A DNA stretch of 64,000 nucleotides from JASEGV01 sp947085405 (GCA_947085405.1 CAMTWO010000016.1:11687-75686); one strand, 5' to 3'; numbered from the stretch's first letter, positions 16,637-26,596 are shown. The notes: generated by a model not told the origin, from the sequence alone. Program-made: numbers and translations.

Positions 16637-16793
16637 TACTACGTTAGACATACACACGATTTAAACCAACGACTCGAATACCTTAACAACGCACGTTCGG
16701 ACTTTACCAAACCACGTATTCACTGGAGGTAATTTTTTTTTGAAGAATTTCAGACAAAAACCGATGCAGCTCGTCATGAAAAAAAAACCTGAT
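16637..16793 (+). pseudogene. Remnant of a GIY-YIG (UPF0213-type) nuclease gene
   Basis: From 16637 the plus strand reads YYVRHTHDLNQRLEYLNNA, then RSDFTKPRIHWR and a stop; in a shifted frame it continues FFEEFQTKTDAARHEKKT before another stop. This follows the GIY-YIG pattern (YVGxTxDLxxRLxxHN, TKxxxPWxLVYxExFxTxxxAxxREK). The start of the domain, the frame and the C-terminus are lost, so it is a decayed fragment sitting between the tRNAs and the cytochrome terminator. Confidence 0.6.
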
Positions 16794-16796
16794 GGT

Positions 16797-16830
16797 AAAA
16801 AAAAGGGACAACTAAAATATTAGTTGTCCC
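16797..16830 (-). terminator. Rho-independent terminator of the octaheme cytochrome gene
   Basis: On the minus strand GGGACAACTAA pairs with TTAGTTGTCCC (perfect 11-bp stem, 4-nt loop) followed by a run of T. It lies 24 bp after the cytochrome stop. Confidence 0.9.
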
Positions 16831-16854
16831 TCGAAAAATATATACCAGTTGTGC

Positions 16855-18435
16855 TTATTTCATCAACAACATCTTCTTGGTTTGATTGTACTGGTCAGTA
16901 TCAAGTCGATATATATAAACACCGGTTGCTACTAATTTACCGCTGGCATCAGTACCATTCCATGTTGCTTGATGCTCACCGGCTGCATATTTTGCATCCG
17001 CAATTGTATTTATCAAACGTCCATCAATATCGAAGATAGTAATCTTCACATTCGATTCTGTCGGTAATCCAAATTTAATCATAGTACTTGGGTTGAATGG
17101 GTTTGGATAATTTTGTTTGAGATACCAAGCGCTCGGGATGTTTTTATCATCGCCAACATTGGTGATGATGATGGTTTTCGAGTGCATGCCAGTTGCATGA
17201 CCCGAAGCCCATGTTAGATCTTTAGTCGTATGGCAACCTAAACAGGCAAAATCGAGTGTGTGTGCGACTATGCTATCTGTGGGAATATTAACTCTCAAAT
17301 TGGCAGATGTATCGAACATAGCTGGTTGAGTATTGTATGGTTGGTATCGGTTAACAGGATTTACATTGATCTTCCACATATGCGATGCCTGATCGCCACG
17401 ATTAGTATTTTGCCTTACAGCAGTAAGTCCAATATAAGGCATGTGGCAATCGTTACACGATGTGTGTGGTTGTATGGGGTTACCATCTTTTATGATATTG
17501 ATTGCTTTACCTGTATGGCAAGGACCACAAGTCTTTGCAGTCGATTTTAAACCGCCTCTGTCGTAAACTGTACTCTTGTGAGGATCATGACATGTTACGC
17601 AAGTCATATTTGCTGAACGTCGATGTTTAGTGAAAATCATTTGATCGTATTGTTCGCGATGATCTAAAAATAGTCTATCAGTTCTTATTGGAATCCTCAA
17701 ACCAAGACCTCGAGCGTGACAAGTTTTGCATCCATCAAATCCATCTTTTGGAGGTTTAATAGATGTGGTAGTAGTATGAGCTTTTGAAGGACCATGACAG
17801 CCTTCGCATTGCACGCCAAACTCAAAGAAGGTCCCATCGAAGCCGGGTTTGTTTTCATAGCGATGTGGTGAATTAACGGCATCGTATTTTTTCCAACCAG
17901 TTGTATGACAACCACCACAAGTGTAAAGTAATCCAGTAGTATCTGTTCTCAATGAAAAAGTGCGATTTGAAACGTTGGCAGCATTATAAGCACTAAAAGT
18001 TTTTGGATTTCCCAGTATATTTGTACCTAAATTAAACTGGGCTTTTGTCCCTTCAAAAATCCAACCATTTTTGTTCATCCAACGCGCCTTCCATCCAAAA
18101 CCACCTATCATATATGAAACACTCGAATCTTGATACAAATCATCATAACGATATCCGAGAGCTAAAGCTTCCGGTGCAAGTGGAACGCCGTATTCATTTG
18201 TCCCGGTTGGGAATGGGCGATATACTCTGTCAACTCCAACTTTAGTTGTGTCGATTTTTTGAATTTTCCAAGGGTGTCCTGATTTGTTAAACTCTGCAAG
18301 GTCGATTGGTTTGATAAATGTGTGGCATCCGAAACATGCAGCTTTCCCTGCGTAATCGGGCCACGTAGCTTGACTATTCGCATCTGAAAAAGCGAATAAA
18401 AAAATTAAGATAAATATAGTTGTAAAAATCTTCAT
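16855..18435 (-). CDS. Secreted octaheme c-type cytochrome with T9SS sorting domain
   Basis: 526 residues. A signal peptide (about 1-22) is followed by eight CxxCH haem-binding motifs: CFGCH (Cys34), CGGCH, CEGCH, CKTCH, CVTCH, CGPCH, CNDCH and CLGCH, in the style of cytochrome c554/NrfB-like electron carriers. The last 80 residues (from about 447, NYPNPFNPSTMIKF to MLLMK) form the FlgD-like type IX secretion sorting domain, so the cytochrome is probably exported across the outer membrane and displayed or released. A strong AGGAGG precedes the ATG. No catalytic partner lies nearby; a role in extracellular electron transfer is inference. Confidence 0.9.
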   Translation of the reverse strand: MKIFTTIFILIFLFAFSDANSQATWPDYAGKAACFGCHTFIKPIDLAEFNKSGHPWKIQKIDTTKVGVDRVYRPFPTGTNEYGVPLAPEALALGYRYDDLYQDSSVSYMIGGFGWKARWMNKNGWIFEGTKAQFNLGTNILGNPKTFSAYNAANVSNRTFSLRTDTTGLLYTCGGCHTTGWKKYDAVNSPHRYENKPGFDGTFFEFGVQCEGCHGPSKAHTTTTSIKPPKDGFDGCKTCHARGLGLRIPIRTDRLFLDHREQYDQMIFTKHRRSANMTCVTCHDPHKSTVYDRGGLKSTAKTCGPCHTGKAINIIKDGNPIQPHTSCNDCHMPYIGLTAVRQNTNRGDQASHMWKINVNPVNRYQPYNTQPAMFDTSANLRVNIPTDSIVAHTLDFACLGCHTTKDLTWASGHATGMHSKTIIITNVGDDKNIPSAWYLKQNYPNPFNPSTMIKFGLPTESNVKITIFDIDGRLINTIADAKYAAGEHQATWNGTDASGKLVATGVYIYRLDTDQYNQTKKMLLMK

Positions 18436-18751
18436 AAAAACCTCCTAGTTTTTTTAGACATAAAGTTATTTAATAATATTTTAATTTTATTTTTTATTAC
18501 TTAAATAATACTACATCCATAACTTATCAAAAGCTATACTGACAAATTACAGCGGCAATATAACGAACTCATTATATAAAGTCAAGTATTATGCCACTAT
18601 AACTCCCCTTTTTTCAAGTATTAGATTAAGGGCAAACCTATCAAATTGATTGAAAAACTGCGTTTTTACTATAAAAATAATTAATACCAGCAATTATCAT
18701 TTCCAATTTTGAACAAATGCAATTAACAAATTATTAATATCAATAAATTTA
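18436..18751. other. AT-rich intergenic region upstream of the cytochrome gene
   Basis: 316 bp without an open frame. It must contain the cytochrome promoter, but no match to TTGACA/TATAAT with proper spacing stands out. No repeat or RNA structure was recognised. Confidence 0.5.
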
Positions 18752-19936
18752 TTAGTCTTGTTTTCCTATTGGAAATCTTTTCCCTTTACTGTTTGGATAA
18801 AAACTCCCTGCATTCTTCAATGGTGAAGTACGATCAAGCGTATAATTTTTTTCAAGAATAAATAGCGGGTCCACAGACAAATTATCATTAATTCCCGTCA
18901 AGTCTTTGGTGAGCCGGTAGTTGCCCATTATATTATTCCAGAGGTTATTGTATGAAAACTCAACATTAACCGAATCACCATTCATCCAGAAACCAACTTG
19001 CGGACAAACCCATTCGTCGCGCCAGCCATTATTTGTAATTATATTGTTATAAATTTTACCCACAGCAGTGCTTTCCCAAACTGCGATACCACAATTCCCG
19101 TTTTTGTCAACGACATTGTTTGCTACTTCCATAGTCGATGAACCTGTAATTACAATTCCCCATCCCAAATTTTCAAACACGATGTTGTTTTTAACTATAG
19201 CACTTGAGTTTCCAAAAGTTCCAATTCCTTTCCAATAATATGAGACGCTGTTTTTCATGACAGTTGCATTTGCATCCCAGGTAATTCCTATTCCGACTCC
19301 CCTGCCTTGCTCAATAACATTTTCTTGAATAAGAGCAGTTGCACCGCGATAAAGAGCAATCCCGTCCCAGCTATTGTTCCGGATGATGCATTTTTCGATG
19401 ATCAATTCAGAATTTTCGCGACCGACGATTCCGGAAATACCGACTACGATATCATCTGAGTATTCCTCGTTATCTTTGACGTGAATATTTTTTATATGAA
19501 CGATACTATTCTTCGTTACGATTCCCCCATTCGTAGCATTCGCATCTCTATCACGCTTACCACCGCTAATCGTTAAATTGCAAATCGATGAACCACTGCT
19601 ATTCTGAAACAGGAAACCATAGCCGGCATTTGTGATAAGTTTTGTTTTGAAGGGACCGGCGCCCTTGATTACCACAGCTTTACCTTCGACAATAAAACCT
19701 GCAGTTGCTGTTACATTTGTATTATGTTGACTGCAATTACCGCACTCTTCTTCGATATACGATCGTGGAAGTGCTTTGAACTCACCCTCATAAATTAATA
19801 TTGTATCACCATCAACAGAAATATCAATTGCAGTTTGCAAACTTTCACCTTTTTTAACCTCGATGGTTCTGTTACCCGATAGAGTATTAGAGTGAATTAA
19901 GATAAGCGTTAATACAAATATTATTAATTTTTTCAT
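18752..19936 (-). CDS. Secreted right-handed beta-helix (NosD/PbH1-like) protein
   Basis: 394 residues with a signal peptide (about 1-21). The body has regular Asn-rich coils (NNIVFENLGWGIVITGSST, NNVVDKNGNCGIAVWES, YNNIITNNGW), typical of parallel beta-helix repeats in pectate-lyase-like and NosD proteins; the start AIDISVDGDTILIYEGEF is the usual first coil. No sorting domain follows. Such proteins bind or cleave polysaccharide, but no catalytic residues can be assigned. The start abuts the stop of the DUF2721 gene with no gap. Confidence 0.8.
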   Translation of the reverse strand: MKKLIIFVLTLILIHSNTLSGNRTIEVKKGESLQTAIDISVDGDTILIYEGEFKALPRSYIEEECGNCSQHNTNVTATAGFIVEGKAVVIKGAGPFKTKLITNAGYGFLFQNSSGSSICNLTISGGKRDRDANATNGGIVTKNSIVHIKNIHVKDNEEYSDDIVVGISGIVGRENSELIIEKCIIRNNSWDGIALYRGATALIQENVIEQGRGVGIGITWDANATVMKNSVSYYWKGIGTFGNSSAIVKNNIVFENLGWGIVITGSSTMEVANNVVDKNGNCGIAVWESTAVGKIYNNIITNNGWRDEWVCPQVGFWMNGDSVNVEFSYNNLWNNIMGNYRLTKDLTGINDNLSVDPLFILEKNYTLDRTSPLKNAGSFYPNSKGKRFPIGKQD

Positions 19937-20416
19937 TTACTCCTCAGCCTGAGTTTCAAGTTTAATTACCTTGTAAGCTTTTAAAATATCTCTCCCAAAG
20001 AAAAGTAATCCAATCAGAACCGAAACCAGTCCGATTAAGAAGGAAAATATTGGTAAGATTTGTACAAATTCGTGCGGGATGAAAAAGAACAAAGCTATTA
20101 GGAGAGATGTTAGAACAAAAAATATAGCCCCAATGATTTCGAAAAGGATAGCATTACGCAAAATGAAGGCGCGTGTTGTAAGCTCCTGCATTTGTTGGCG
20201 GACGCTGTGGAATCTGATATTTTCCGAGTAATCCAATTCTTTCCCGGAAACTAATTGTTTCTGTAAACGGCGTCGTTCATCGTTCAATAATCGAATGCGA
20301 TTTACAATAAATGAATACCGGTTTTGAAGCCCCAGAAGAATTAGCCCGCAGCTTGAAATCATTATTGCCGGGGCTAAAATTGCTTGAATGATCTGTGTAG
20401 CAGAAATATCGAACAT
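19937..20416 (-). CDS. DUF2721-family membrane protein
   Basis: 159 residues: an N-terminal membrane segment (about 10-28, IIQAILAPAIMISSCGLILLG), the NRIRLLNDERRRL motif typical of DUF2721, then two further membrane segments (about 85-105 and 115-135). Function is unknown. Its stop codon directly precedes the beta-helix gene and it lies 23 bp after metG on the same strand. Confidence 0.78.
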   Translation of the reverse strand: MFDISATQIIQAILAPAIMISSCGLILLGLQNRYSFIVNRIRLLNDERRRLQKQLVSGKELDYSENIRFHSVRQQMQELTTRAFILRNAILFEIIGAIFFVLTSLLIALFFFIPHEFVQILPIFSFLIGLVSVLIGLLFFGRDILKAYKVIKLETQAEE

Positions 20417-20439
20417 CGGAATATATTTTTTATATAAAT

Positions 20440-22506
20440 TTATTTGACAATTGCACCGTCGGATATTTCTCCAGCGGTTGTTACAAAAACAAGTTTTCCA
20501 TCAGTATCTGATGCAGCGAGCAGCATCCCTTGCGAGTCGGTTCCCATTAACTTTGTTGGTTGAAGATTTGCGACAACAATTATTTTTTTCCCTACCAAAT
20601 CGGTCGGTTTATAATGTTGAGCGATACCGGCAACCAACTGCCGTTTTTCAGCACCTAACGAAATCTGTAACTTTAGTAATTTTTCTGATTTTGGGACTTT
20701 CTCACATTCCACAACGGTTGCAACGCGTAAATCGATTTTTTTAAAATCTTCAATCGTAATTGTAGGTTTAATTTCTACCACTTGAACATCTGAAGATTTG
20801 CTGGAAACGTTTAATTTATCCAATTCTTTTTGTATAATTTCGTCTTCAATTTTAGTGAAGAGAATTTCAGGAATTCCTAATTTGGTACCCGGTTTTAATT
20901 CTAATTTTGCTGCGTTATTCCAACTGAAGTTTTCGCTAGTCGTCGGCAAATTAAACAATGAATGAATCCGTTGCGCCACACCGGGCATAACGGGTTGGAA
21001 TAAAACAGAAAGTGTACGAACTGCCTGCAGGCAAAGGTTGATTGTTGTGGAACATCTTTCAGGATTATTCTTAATTGTTTTCCACGGTTCGCTATCGTTA
21101 AAATATTTATTTGCAGAACGGGCGAGGTTCATAGTTTCCAGTACCGCCTCACGGAATTTATATTGTTCAATTAAGTTACCCACAGTTTCGGGTTTGAGCG
21201 AAAGTTCATTCACGAAAGCAGTATCTGAATCGGAGAGTTCGTATAATTGAGGAACAACGCCATCAAAGTTTTTATGAACAAACGTGAGAGTGCGATTTAC
21301 AAAGTTACCGAGGATATCGGCTAACTCGTTGTTATGCTTGGCTTGAAAATCTTTCCAATAAAAATCGGCATCGCGTGATTCGGGCATATTAACCGCAAGA
21401 GCATATCGCAGCGAATCGGCTGGATATTTTTCTAAAAATTCATCTACATCAACTCCCCATCCGCGGCTTTTCGAAAACTTTTGTCCTTCCAAATTCAAGA
21501 ATTCATTCGCGGGTACATTTGTAGGAAGTACATATTTAATATCGCTGTTATCGTTCCACGCCATCAACATTGCCGGAAAAACTATACAATGAAACACAAC
21601 ATTATCTTTTCCGATAAATGCTACATACTTTGTATCTTCATTAGTCCAATAATCTTTCCACTTCTCGTTACCGTTCTTTTGCGACCACTCTTTTGTGCTT
21701 GAGATATAACCTAACACTGCATCAAACCACACATACAGAACCTTATCCTTATAACCTTCTAACGGAACTTCTACGCCCCATTGCAAATCGCGTGTAACTG
21801 CCCGGTCTTGGAGACCATCGTTGAACCAGCTTTGGCAATACTTAATAACATTATCGCGCCAACCGTCTTCGGAATTTTTTTCATCGATATAATCTTTGAG
21901 GCGTTGCTGATAATCGCCAAGAGGAAAATACCAGTGCGAGGTTTCGCGCACAATCGGAGTATCGCCGCTGATTTTACTTTTCGGGTCGATCAAATCGGTC
22001 GGATTTAAAAAAGTGCCACATTTTTCGCACTGATCGCCACGGGCATCGGGTGCTTTACAAGTCGGGCAGGTTCCTTCTACATATCTATCAGGTAAAAACA
22101 TTTTCGCTTTTTGGTCGTAAAGCTGCTTTTCAATTTTTTCCTTTAATATTCCAGCTTTGTGCATCTTTAAAAAAAATTCCTGTGCAGAAGAATGGTGCAG
22201 CGGAAGCGAAGTGCGTGAGTAATTATCGAAACTCATCCCGAATTTTTCGAAAGCTATTTTATTCAACTCGTGGTATCTATCTACGATTGCTTGAGGTGTG
22301 GTTTTCTCGTTTTCCGCAGTGATCGTAATAGGTACGCCGTGTTCATCGGAGCCACAGATAAAAAGTACATCACGTTTTTTTAATCTTTGATAACGGGCAT
22401 AAATATCGGCTGGCAAATATGCACCGGCTAAATGACCTAAATGTATTTTACCATTTGCGTATGGTAACGCTGCGGTAATTAAAATTCTTTTATACTCTTT
22501 TTTCAT
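20440..22506 (-). CDS. metG: Methionyl-tRNA synthetase with C-terminal tRNA-binding domain
   Basis: 688 residues from the ATG at 22506; a longer frame exists upstream but overlaps ricT, and this ATG begins MKKEYKRILITAALPYANG. Charges tRNA-Met. It has the HIGH-type IHLGHLAG (21-28), the zinc knuckle CPTCKAPDARGDQCEKC, the KMSKS-equivalent KFSKSRGW, the alpha-helical anticodon domain, and from about residue 585 a Trbp111-like domain (IDLRVATVVECEKVPKSEKL, LVGKKIIVVANL). The start lies 5 nt after the ricT stop. Confidence 0.95.
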   Translation of the reverse strand: MKKEYKRILITAALPYANGKIHLGHLAGAYLPADIYARYQRLKKRDVLFICGSDEHGVPITITAENEKTTPQAIVDRYHELNKIAFEKFGMSFDNYSRTSLPLHHSSAQEFFLKMHKAGILKEKIEKQLYDQKAKMFLPDRYVEGTCPTCKAPDARGDQCEKCGTFLNPTDLIDPKSKISGDTPIVRETSHWYFPLGDYQQRLKDYIDEKNSEDGWRDNVIKYCQSWFNDGLQDRAVTRDLQWGVEVPLEGYKDKVLYVWFDAVLGYISSTKEWSQKNGNEKWKDYWTNEDTKYVAFIGKDNVVFHCIVFPAMLMAWNDNSDIKYVLPTNVPANEFLNLEGQKFSKSRGWGVDVDEFLEKYPADSLRYALAVNMPESRDADFYWKDFQAKHNNELADILGNFVNRTLTFVHKNFDGVVPQLYELSDSDTAFVNELSLKPETVGNLIEQYKFREAVLETMNLARSANKYFNDSEPWKTIKNNPERCSTTINLCLQAVRTLSVLFQPVMPGVAQRIHSLFNLPTTSENFSWNNAAKLELKPGTKLGIPEILFTKIEDEIIQKELDKLNVSSKSSDVQVVEIKPTITIEDFKKIDLRVATVVECEKVPKSEKLLKLQISLGAEKRQLVAGIAQHYKPTDLVGKKIIVVANLQPTKLMGTDSQGMLLAASDTDGKLVFVTTAGEISDGAIVK

Positions 22507-22511
22507 TTGAT

Positions 22512-23297
22512 TTATTTTTCGAATACCAAACAGCATTTCAGCCTGCCACATTGTCCCAAATGTTTCTGCGGATTATGCGACAATCCTTGTTGAGCAACGT
22601 GTTGAGAAGAAATCCGTTCAAAGTCGTGTAACCAAATTGTGCAACAAATTTGTCTGCCGCAAACACCGATACCACCTACTCTTTTAGTTTCATCCCGCAC
22701 ACCAATCTGTCGCATCTCGATGCGTGTATGGTAAACGAAAGCCAGGTCCTTCACTAATTCACGAAAATCTATTCGGTGATCGGCTGTGTAGTAGAAGGTC
22801 ATCCGGTTCAAATCGAATTGGTATTCAACATCAACCAGACGCATCGACAATCGATGTTTTGATATTTTTTCGAGGGTTACGTTAAAAGTTTCGTCTTCCT
22901 TTGTTCGATTCTCTTGAAGTTGTTGTAAGTCGCCTTCGTTTGCTAACCTGATAATTTTTTTAAACTCACCGCAGTTTCCCTTTTTTGTCTGCATTTTTAA
23001 AAAGGCGAGATTCCCTGTCGAAACCACCATCCCGATGTCGCAACCCCTGTCGGCTTCAACAATTACATAAGTATTAATCTGAATATTCAATCCATTCTGC
23101 ACACAATAAAAATCGCACCGGTCTGCTTTGAATTTAATGAGGGCAAAGCTAATTTCGGTAGTTACATTTTGTTGGGTTTCTTGAGGGCACTGTTTGCAAT
23201 TAACATTTCCGTTTTGAGAATAATATTCATCAGGAAAGTTATTTCCTTTTACAGAATTTGTCTTCTCGTTTTCCTGTGGATACTTATGCTGATGCAC
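22512..23297 (-). CDS. ricT: PSP1-domain protein, RicT/YaaT-like
   Basis: 261 residues. The PSP1 core is clear: RGCDIGMVVSTG, RMTFYYTADHRIDFRELVKDLA, RIEMRQIGVRDETK, and the cysteine-rich end GVCGRQICCTIWL and GQCGRLKCCLVFEK. In Bacillus RicT works with RicA/RicF in an Fe-S-containing complex that tunes RNase Y. The gene sits between holB and metG, a position also common in Firmicutes. The N-terminal 45 residues are polar, with extra cysteines. Confidence 0.87.
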   Translation of the reverse strand: MHQHKYPQENEKTNSVKGNNFPDEYYSQNGNVNCKQCPQETQQNVTTEISFALIKFKADRCDFYCVQNGLNIQINTYVIVEADRGCDIGMVVSTGNLAFLKMQTKKGNCGEFKKIIRLANEGDLQQLQENRTKEDETFNVTLEKISKHRLSMRLVDVEYQFDLNRMTFYYTADHRIDFRELVKDLAFVYHTRIEMRQIGVRDETKRVGGIGVCGRQICCTIWLHDFERISSQHVAQQGLSHNPQKHLGQCGRLKCCLVFEK

Positions 23298-23307
23298 TAA
23301 TAGAACC

Positions 23308-24429
23308 TTAATTTTTAACTAAAATAATACGCCTTATTTTAATAACCATTACTGTAATAATCAATTGAATATATACATTTTTTTTGAGAAGTAAAAGAGC
23401 TTTTTCAATTTCTTTAAAAACAGCGTAGATATCGAAATTTTTATAGATAGCGTTAAATTTTTCAAGACGGGTTTTTTGGTCAACGTTTAAAACTTGATCG
23501 CTGCCAATTGAGAGTGTATGGACATCACGAAACCAAACTTGCAGCAGCAAAAGCAACTGTTCGATTTCAGCCCGATCGTTTTCTTTTGTCATTTTTTCGA
23601 TTTCTTCTGAAATCTTGAGAGTGTTTTGAGTAAGAATGATCGCCAAAAAATCCACAAGCTGATTCCGTTTTGCATTCAAATCGGTTTGCATTAACTGCAA
23701 AGCGTGCGTGTAACTTCCATTTGATAGACGTGAAATGATTTTGCTCTGCTGTTCATCTAAGTTTTCGCGACTTTGGAGTGCGGCAGATATTTCATCTTCC
23801 TTTAAATCTTCAAATCGAATTAATTGGCAGCGCGAAATAATTGTGGGGAGTAATGCATCTTTGTTGGATGTTGTGAGAATCAATACGGTTTCGCCCAGAG
23901 GTTCTTCAAGGGTTTTTAATAACGCATTAGACGATTGTTCATTCATTTTTTCAGCATCAAAAATTATGATGACTTTTCTTCCTTGCGATAAAACACTGAG
24001 TGCAGATTTTTTTCTTATTTCCCTGATGCTCGTAATTTTTATGAAATTGGCTCTTTCGATTGAGATTTTATGATAAGGATTCTTGGCTTTAGCTGCTAAC
24101 TCGGAATAAACTTGTGATAGATCTTCCGGTGTTAATTTATCGAGTGGTAAATCATCGGATAATTCGTTTTTACCTACCGGAAGAGGAAACACGAGGTGAA
24201 CATTTGGATGCTGAAGAATATTCACTTTATGGCAATCGGGGCAAGAATCACAGGAATCGGTTACTGCAGTTTTACAATTAAGGATTTTTGCGATTTGAAT
24301 GGCTGCGGCATCTTTGCCAACACCGTCGCCTCCATATAACAGCAACGAATGTGGTAAACGATTTTGTTCGAGATGCTTTTGAATTATTCTCTTAGCTCGA
24401 TTTTGCCCTATGACTATATCCCAACTCAT
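23308..24429 (-). CDS. holB: DNA polymerase III subunit delta'
   Basis: About 373 residues from MSWDIVIGQNRAKR (24429). Part of the clamp-loader AAA+ complex. It has a P-loop GGDGVGKDA (about 35-43), a zinc module CDSCPDCH (about 57-64) and the SNALLKTLEEP and ISRCQLIRF segments typical of delta'. An earlier in-frame ATG at 24447 would overlap bamA; the start 1 nt after the bamA stop is more natural. The sensor region NALLKTLEEP is complete. Confidence 0.88.
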   Translation of the reverse strand: MSWDIVIGQNRAKRIIQKHLEQNRLPHSLLLYGGDGVGKDAAAIQIAKILNCKTAVTDSCDSCPDCHKVNILQHPNVHLVFPLPVGKNELSDDLPLDKLTPEDLSQVYSELAAKAKNPYHKISIERANFIKITSIREIRKKSALSVLSQGRKVIIIFDAEKMNEQSSNALLKTLEEPLGETVLILTTSNKDALLPTIISRCQLIRFEDLKEDEISAALQSRENLDEQQSKIISRLSNGSYTHALQLMQTDLNAKRNQLVDFLAIILTQNTLKISEEIEKMTKENDRAEIEQLLLLLQVWFRDVHTLSIGSDQVLNVDQKTRLEKFNAIYKNFDIYAVFKEIEKALLLLKKNVYIQLIITVMVIKIRRIILVKN

Positions 24430-24430
24430 A

Positions 24431-26596
24431 TTAGAATGCGTGTCCAATTCCGAAATTTAAAACTCCGTTGTAGAGTACTTCGTTAAAAAATTTTTTCTGA
24501 TAGAACCATTTTTTGCCTGCAATTTCCATCGGGTCGTAAACTCTCATCCCGAAATCAAACCTCACCGGTCCAACGAAAGTATCGTATCTGATACCTACTC
24601 CGGAAGCTATTGCTACATCTTTGATGTTTACGTCTTTGAAATTATTCCACAGGTTCCCATAATCTAAAAAATAAACAGCCCATAAGTTCTCCAGATTTAA
24701 AATCCATAATTTCCCAAATCCGCGCATGTGGTTAATGCGAAGTTCGGTGTTGCCTTCAAACAGGAAATTCCCACCTAAGGGGATTTCGCTTTGCAGCATC
24801 GAGCCAAGCTCACGGTTTTTCCAGCCACGCACGCTTCCACTTCCTCCTGCAAAAAATCTTCTATTCAATGGAATTGATATATTGGGATTCTTTTTGCTTT
24901 CGCCATATTTATCCTGATATCCGGCTTTCAGTTTTACAGCTAATATATTAAATTTTGTTCGCGATAAATCTTTATACCATCTTCCAAATAAAGTTACCTT
25001 GTAGTATTGAGTGAATGGAAGTGACTTCTGAATGTTTTTGAAAACATTTTGGAGTATGCCCGACTCCTCAATAGAACCGGCATGAAAAAAACCTTCTGTT
25101 GGTGAAAATAGATCGTTGGTTTTATCCCTCTGCAATGTAAAACTCAAAATAGAGTTAAACTGCGGTTGCTCCTCTTGCTTCAAACGGGTGATGCTCAACC
25201 CTGTTTTAATCGTATCCTCGATCCAATTAACGTCCGATCGTTCTAATATCCATTCCATAAATCCGGTTGTATAAGTGGCAAATTGATTAATCAACCCGAT
25301 TTTATTTCGAACAAGTGTAACAAGGTAAAAGTTTTTTTTATCGGCGATTAACGATAATGTCCACGTTCCATTTAGTGTACGTGTGAAAAGATAAGGTTGA
25401 ATTATCTGAAAATTCAAATCTACTTTACCCTGGACTGAATTATCCTTCAAGCCGTACTTCCCGAAAACCCGTCCAAAATTCCACTCTTGTACTGATTGCG
25501 TATTGAAACGTAATCGTAAATTAAAGTTCCGGGCATCACCAAGAAAATTTCGGTTTGTATATCCAAGACCTAAACCCAAATTAAATACGTTATCTTCATC
25601 CGACAGTATTACTTCGGGGGCAATTTCGTGTTTATCTCTTGGCTTCACACGAACGCTAATCGGAAGCAAATCGCCAATCGTTGTAGCGACAATTTCCGGA
25701 ATCTCAATTCGTGCTGCTTCAAACAAACCCAATCTATTTAAATTTCTTTCAGATGATATTACCTTATTTTTGCTTATTAACTCTCCCGATTTAAAATCTA
25801 AATGTTTTGTAATAATTTTATTTGTTATATCCTCACGGGGAGGTTCAACAAGGATACTTAATTCTCCGAATTTATATTTTTTACCGGGACGTATTGCGTA
25901 AGTGATTTTAAATCTGTTAGTCGAGAGGTATCTGATTGCAGTTGAACTTTCGGGCAGTATAGTAACCAGAGGATATCCGCTGTTTGAAATAATCTCAGTT
26001 ATTCTTGTGGCTTCGTCGTTGATTTTAGATTTTTCGTAAGGGTGTCCGGATTTTATCTTGGGTTCCAGGAATATTGCATCAAGGACAGATTGATCTATAT
26101 TTTCAATTCCTGTGTATTCTACGGAATCGATATACGACCGTTCATTTTCATCTATCTTCAAATCAATTTTGATTGCAGTAGTGTCGGAATTGTATGAATA
26201 CGATGATACGGCATTCAGATCAAAGAATCCATAATCGTTATAGAGTTGTTTCAAACGTTCAACATCAGAATAATAAACATCCTGAAAAAAATATTCTGTT
26301 TGTCTGCCAAATTTTTCGCCAAATATGTTATACAGGAATTTTGAAAAAGCGCCCGGTGATATTTTTGTAATAAAAGTTTCTAAAATTGTTTTATCATCAA
26401 AGAACTTATTACCTGATAATTCAATATTATTTACTTCAAGAGGCTTCTCTGATACTACATCTTGAGAAAATACCGGAAGGGAAAACAAAAAGAATAATGC
26501 GAGTAAATAAATACTAATTCCGCAATGGAGGTAATTATATTTGATTAAAAATATCAAGTGGATTGAATTTATAAAAAAACCCATCCGGTTGAACAA
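24431..26596 (-). CDS. BamA/TamA-type outer-membrane assembly protein (Omp85)
   Basis: Up to 721 residues. After a signal-peptide-like segment (GISIYLLALFFLFSLPVFSQ) come POTRA-type repeats (VNNIELSGNKFFDDKTI; YIDSVEYTGIENIDQSVL; YKFGELSIL) and a C-terminal beta-barrel with the signature FFAGGSGSVRGWKN. Such proteins insert or secrete outer-membrane proteins. The start is uncertain: the TTG at 26596 and ATG at 26584 both lie inside the terminator of the upstream gene, so translation more likely begins downstream, for example at the TTG at 26557. The barrel resembles the surface-antigen D15 group as much as true BamA. Confidence 0.86.
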   Translation of the reverse strand: MFNRMGFFINSIHLIFLIKYNYLHCGISIYLLALFFLFSLPVFSQDVVSEKPLEVNNIELSGNKFFDDKTILETFITKISPGAFSKFLYNIFGEKFGRQTEYFFQDVYYSDVERLKQLYNDYGFFDLNAVSSYSYNSDTTAIKIDLKIDENERSYIDSVEYTGIENIDQSVLDAIFLEPKIKSGHPYEKSKINDEATRITEIISNSGYPLVTILPESSTAIRYLSTNRFKITYAIRPGKKYKFGELSILVEPPREDITNKIITKHLDFKSGELISKNKVISSERNLNRLGLFEAARIEIPEIVATTIGDLLPISVRVKPRDKHEIAPEVILSDEDNVFNLGLGLGYTNRNFLGDARNFNLRLRFNTQSVQEWNFGRVFGKYGLKDNSVQGKVDLNFQIIQPYLFTRTLNGTWTLSLIADKKNFYLVTLVRNKIGLINQFATYTTGFMEWILERSDVNWIEDTIKTGLSITRLKQEEQPQFNSILSFTLQRDKTNDLFSPTEGFFHAGSIEESGILQNVFKNIQKSLPFTQYYKVTLFGRWYKDLSRTKFNILAVKLKAGYQDKYGESKKNPNISIPLNRRFFAGGSGSVRGWKNRELGSMLQSEIPLGGNFLFEGNTELRINHMRGFGKLWILNLENLWAVYFLDYGNLWNNFKDVNIKDVAIASGVGIRYDTFVGPVRFDFGMRVYDPMEIAGKKWFYQKKFFNEVLYNGVLNFGIGHAF

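Noticed and set aside
25503..25901. Plus-strand open frame of 132 codons opposite the Omp85 gene
   Set aside because: It is antisense to a well-supported coding region and shows no domain pattern.
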